Positions 6,274-7,303 of a stretch of DNA of 7,303 nucleotides are shown piece after piece. Below the pieces are notes generated by a model that worked only from the letters and a program-made list of their open reading frames with translations, was not told the DNA's origin and did no database searches. The first letter of the stretch is position 1. Every line of letters starts with the position of its first letter. A program made the translations under genes and the position numbers. This DNA is from an uncultured Collinsella sp. (lineage in GTDB: Bacteria > Actinomycetota > Coriobacteriia > Coriobacteriales > Coriobacteriaceae). The stretch is from positions 1 through 7,303 of the forward strand of contig UROO01000094.1 of assembly GCA_900549555.1 (NCBI GenBank). Direction: 5' to 3'.

Positions 6274-6350
6274 GGCTCCGGGCGCGATTTGCTGCACGAC
6301 CATCATAAGGGCAGCCCCTGTGGTGGTCGCGGCGATGCGCGTTCGGGGCT
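6274..6350 (+). other. 77-nt extended imperfect hairpin between hydrolase and kinase genes
   Basis: By hand-pairing, 6274-6286 pairs with 6338-6350 over 13 positions (including G-T wobbles), 6287-6293 pairs in part with 6331-6336, CGACCATCA (6297-6305) pairs with TGGTGGTCG (6321-6329) with one wobble, and AGGG (6308-6311) caps with CCCT (6316-6319). Nearly the whole 111-bp gap folds as one rod. No T-run follows, so it is not a standard terminator. The kinase Shine-Dalgarno AGGGG (6361-6365) lies outside the rod, 11 nt past its end. It could be an mRNA stabiliser, a processing site or a small-repeat element. Confidence 0.65.
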
Positions 6351-6370
6351 ATGGCACGTGAGGGGCGAAT

Positions 6371-7254
6371 ATGCAGGAGTTCTTTGGAATCGATGTGGGC
6401 GGTACGGCCGTTAAATGGGCTGTGCTGGGCGAGGATTTTTCCATCCGCGAGCGCGGGAGCCTGCCGACGGGCTTTACCACGGCTGAGGAGACCGTTTCGG
6501 CGTTGATCGGGCTCGTCGAGCCGTACCGCGAGCGCGTGAACGCCGTAGGCGTGAGCGCACCCGGCGGTATTTACGAGGGAGATGTCACGGGAACGATCCA
6601 TCGCGGCGGTGCGCTCACGTTTATGGACGGCTGCCCACTGGGAAAGCTCATGCGCGAGGCGCTGGGGGTGCCGGTTGCCGTCAATAACGACGGTAAGTGC
6701 TGTGCACTCGGTGAGTATGCGGCTGGCGCCCTGCGCGGGACGCGTTTTGGCGTGGTACTCGCTATTGGCACGGGCATCGGCGGCGGTATCGTCATCGACG
6801 GCAAGGTCCTGCGCGGCGCGCACTGCTTTGCAGGCGAGTTCAGCTTCTTGCGCAACGATGTCACGACTGCCGCGAGCATGGAAAACTCCTTTGCGGGCTC
6901 GGGCGGTTGGCGCGCGCTCCGCGATGCCGCCGTTGCCGAGAAGGGCCTGCCTGCGGATTCTCCGGTGGACGGCCGCCGCGTCTTTGAGTGGATCGCGGAT
7001 GGCGACATAGCGGCGCAGCGCGCGCTCGACCGCTACGCTCGCGCATTTGACGGACAGCTCATCAACCTGCAGGCCGTGCTCGACCCCGAGGTCTTTGTGA
7101 TCGCAGGCGGCATCTCGTGCCATCCCGAGCTCGTCGATGCCCTGCGCGCGCAGATGCCGCTGGCCCTCGCGAGTTACGAAGGGACCCTTGCTGGCATTCC
7201 TGTGCCGCAGATAAAGGTGGCCGAGCTCGGCAACGACGCCAACCTTTACGGTAC
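6371..7254 (+). CDS. ROK-family sugar kinase, 3'-truncated by the contig end
   Basis: The first 294 residues of a ROK-family kinase, an ATP-dependent cytoplasmic enzyme that phosphorylates sugars. The N-terminal phosphate-binding signature is GIDVGGTAVKWAV (6-18). VNNDGKCCALGEY (104-116) carries the catalytic Asp107, and AIGTGIGGGIVIDGKVLRGA (131-150) is the second nucleotide-binding signature. FVIAGGIS (242-249) is the adenosine-site segment. Unlike classical ROK glucokinases and repressors, the GEIGH motif is replaced by GEFSF (155-159) and the Cys-rich zinc motif that normally follows is absent. I recall this in beta-glucoside-kinase-like ROK proteins, so glucose is not a safe substrate call. 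There is no N-terminal helix-turn-helix, so it is not a ROK repressor. ATG 6371 has AGGGG 5 nt upstream. Only a few residues seem missing at the C-terminus; the apparent ending CLLYTSDAADEL is adapter translation. Position implies phosphorylation of the sugar freed by the preceding hydrolase. Confidence 0.92.
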
Positions 7255-7303
7255 CTGTCTCTTATACACATCTGACGCTGCCGACGAACTCTAGGGTGTA
7301 GAT
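7255..7303. other. Nextera (Tn5) P5-side adapter with i5 index; not genomic
   Basis: CTGTCTCTTATACACATCT (7255-7273) is the Tn5 mosaic end in reverse complement, followed by GACGCTGCCGACGA (7274-7287), the read-1 Nextera adapter. ACTCTAGG (7288-7295) occupies the i5 slot (reverse complement CCTAGAGT, from memory index S516), and GTGTAGAT (7296-7303) begins the P5 oligo. Genomic sequence ends at 7254. Confidence 0.98.

Noticed and set aside
4700..7123. A very long open frame on the minus strand (over 800 codons) opposite the second hydrolase and the kinase.
   Set aside because: It has no Shine-Dalgarno sequence or recognisable domain and crosses two clear genes on the other strand. Long antisense frames are expected where third positions are mostly G or C, because antisense stop codons become rare.
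48..7254. CRISPR arrays, tRNA or rRNA genes, insertion sequences.
   Set aside because: I saw no regularly spaced direct repeats, no tRNA-like cloverleaf with a CCA end and no transposase-like frame in the genomic part.
7255..7293. CLLYTSDAADEL as a natural C-terminus of the ROK kinase, and the MCIRDR-type frame on the opposite strand.
   Set aside because: Both are translations of the Nextera adapter.

Overview
The window is a 7,207-bp piece of bacterial chromosome (48-7254) flanked at both ends by Illumina Nextera/Tn5 library adapter sequence (1-47 and 7255-7303). The insert is GC-rich, with strong G/C preference at third codon positions, dense gene packing and Shine-Dalgarno starts. The gene set (glucose-family PTS permease, MFS sugar transporter, ROK kinase, cytoplasmic glycosidases, TetR regulator) suggests a gut actinobacterium. 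My best guess is the class Coriobacteriia, Collinsella-like. This is an inference from protein style and composition, since no rRNA or other marker gene is present.

Layout, left to right: (i) the C-terminal part of a PTS EIIC permease (48-770), cut off on its 5' side by the adapter; (ii) a GC hairpin with terminator-like features (811-849); (iii) a cytoplasmic apiosidase-like (DUF4038-type) glycoside hydrolase (981-2294); (iv) a strong bidirectional terminator (2317-2347); (v) a TetR-family regulator on the minus strand (2398-3039), convergent with the hydrolase; (vi) a 307-bp divergent regulatory region with two TTACTA/TAGTAA dyads whose centres are 42 bp apart; (vii) a plus-strand gene series made of a 12-TM MFS sugar transporter (3347-4639), a three-domain DUF5060/DUF4038-type cytoplasmic glycoside hydrolase (4727-6259) and a ROK-family sugar kinase (6371-7254), cut off on its 3' side by the adapter. 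The gaps inside this series hold a 9-bp hairpin (4659-4688) and a long 77-nt imperfect hairpin (6274-6350), neither followed by a U-tract.

Proposed biology (inference): this is a glycoside-utilisation locus with two arms. The right arm would import an intact glycoside through the MFS carrier, cleave it inside the cell with the DUF5060/DUF4038 hydrolase and phosphorylate the released sugar with the ROK kinase, all under the divergent TetR regulator acting at the paired dyads. The left arm pairs a PTS permease with a second, single-barrel DUF4038-type hydrolase. Neither hydrolase has a signal peptide, so both should act on imported oligosaccharides or glycosides. The substrate cannot be read from the sequence; apiose- or other plant-glycoside-derived sugars are one possibility because of the GH140 relationship.

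Caution for users: open reading frames running into either end acquire false termini (MYKRQ at the left, CLLYTSDAADEL at the right) that are adapter translations, not protein.
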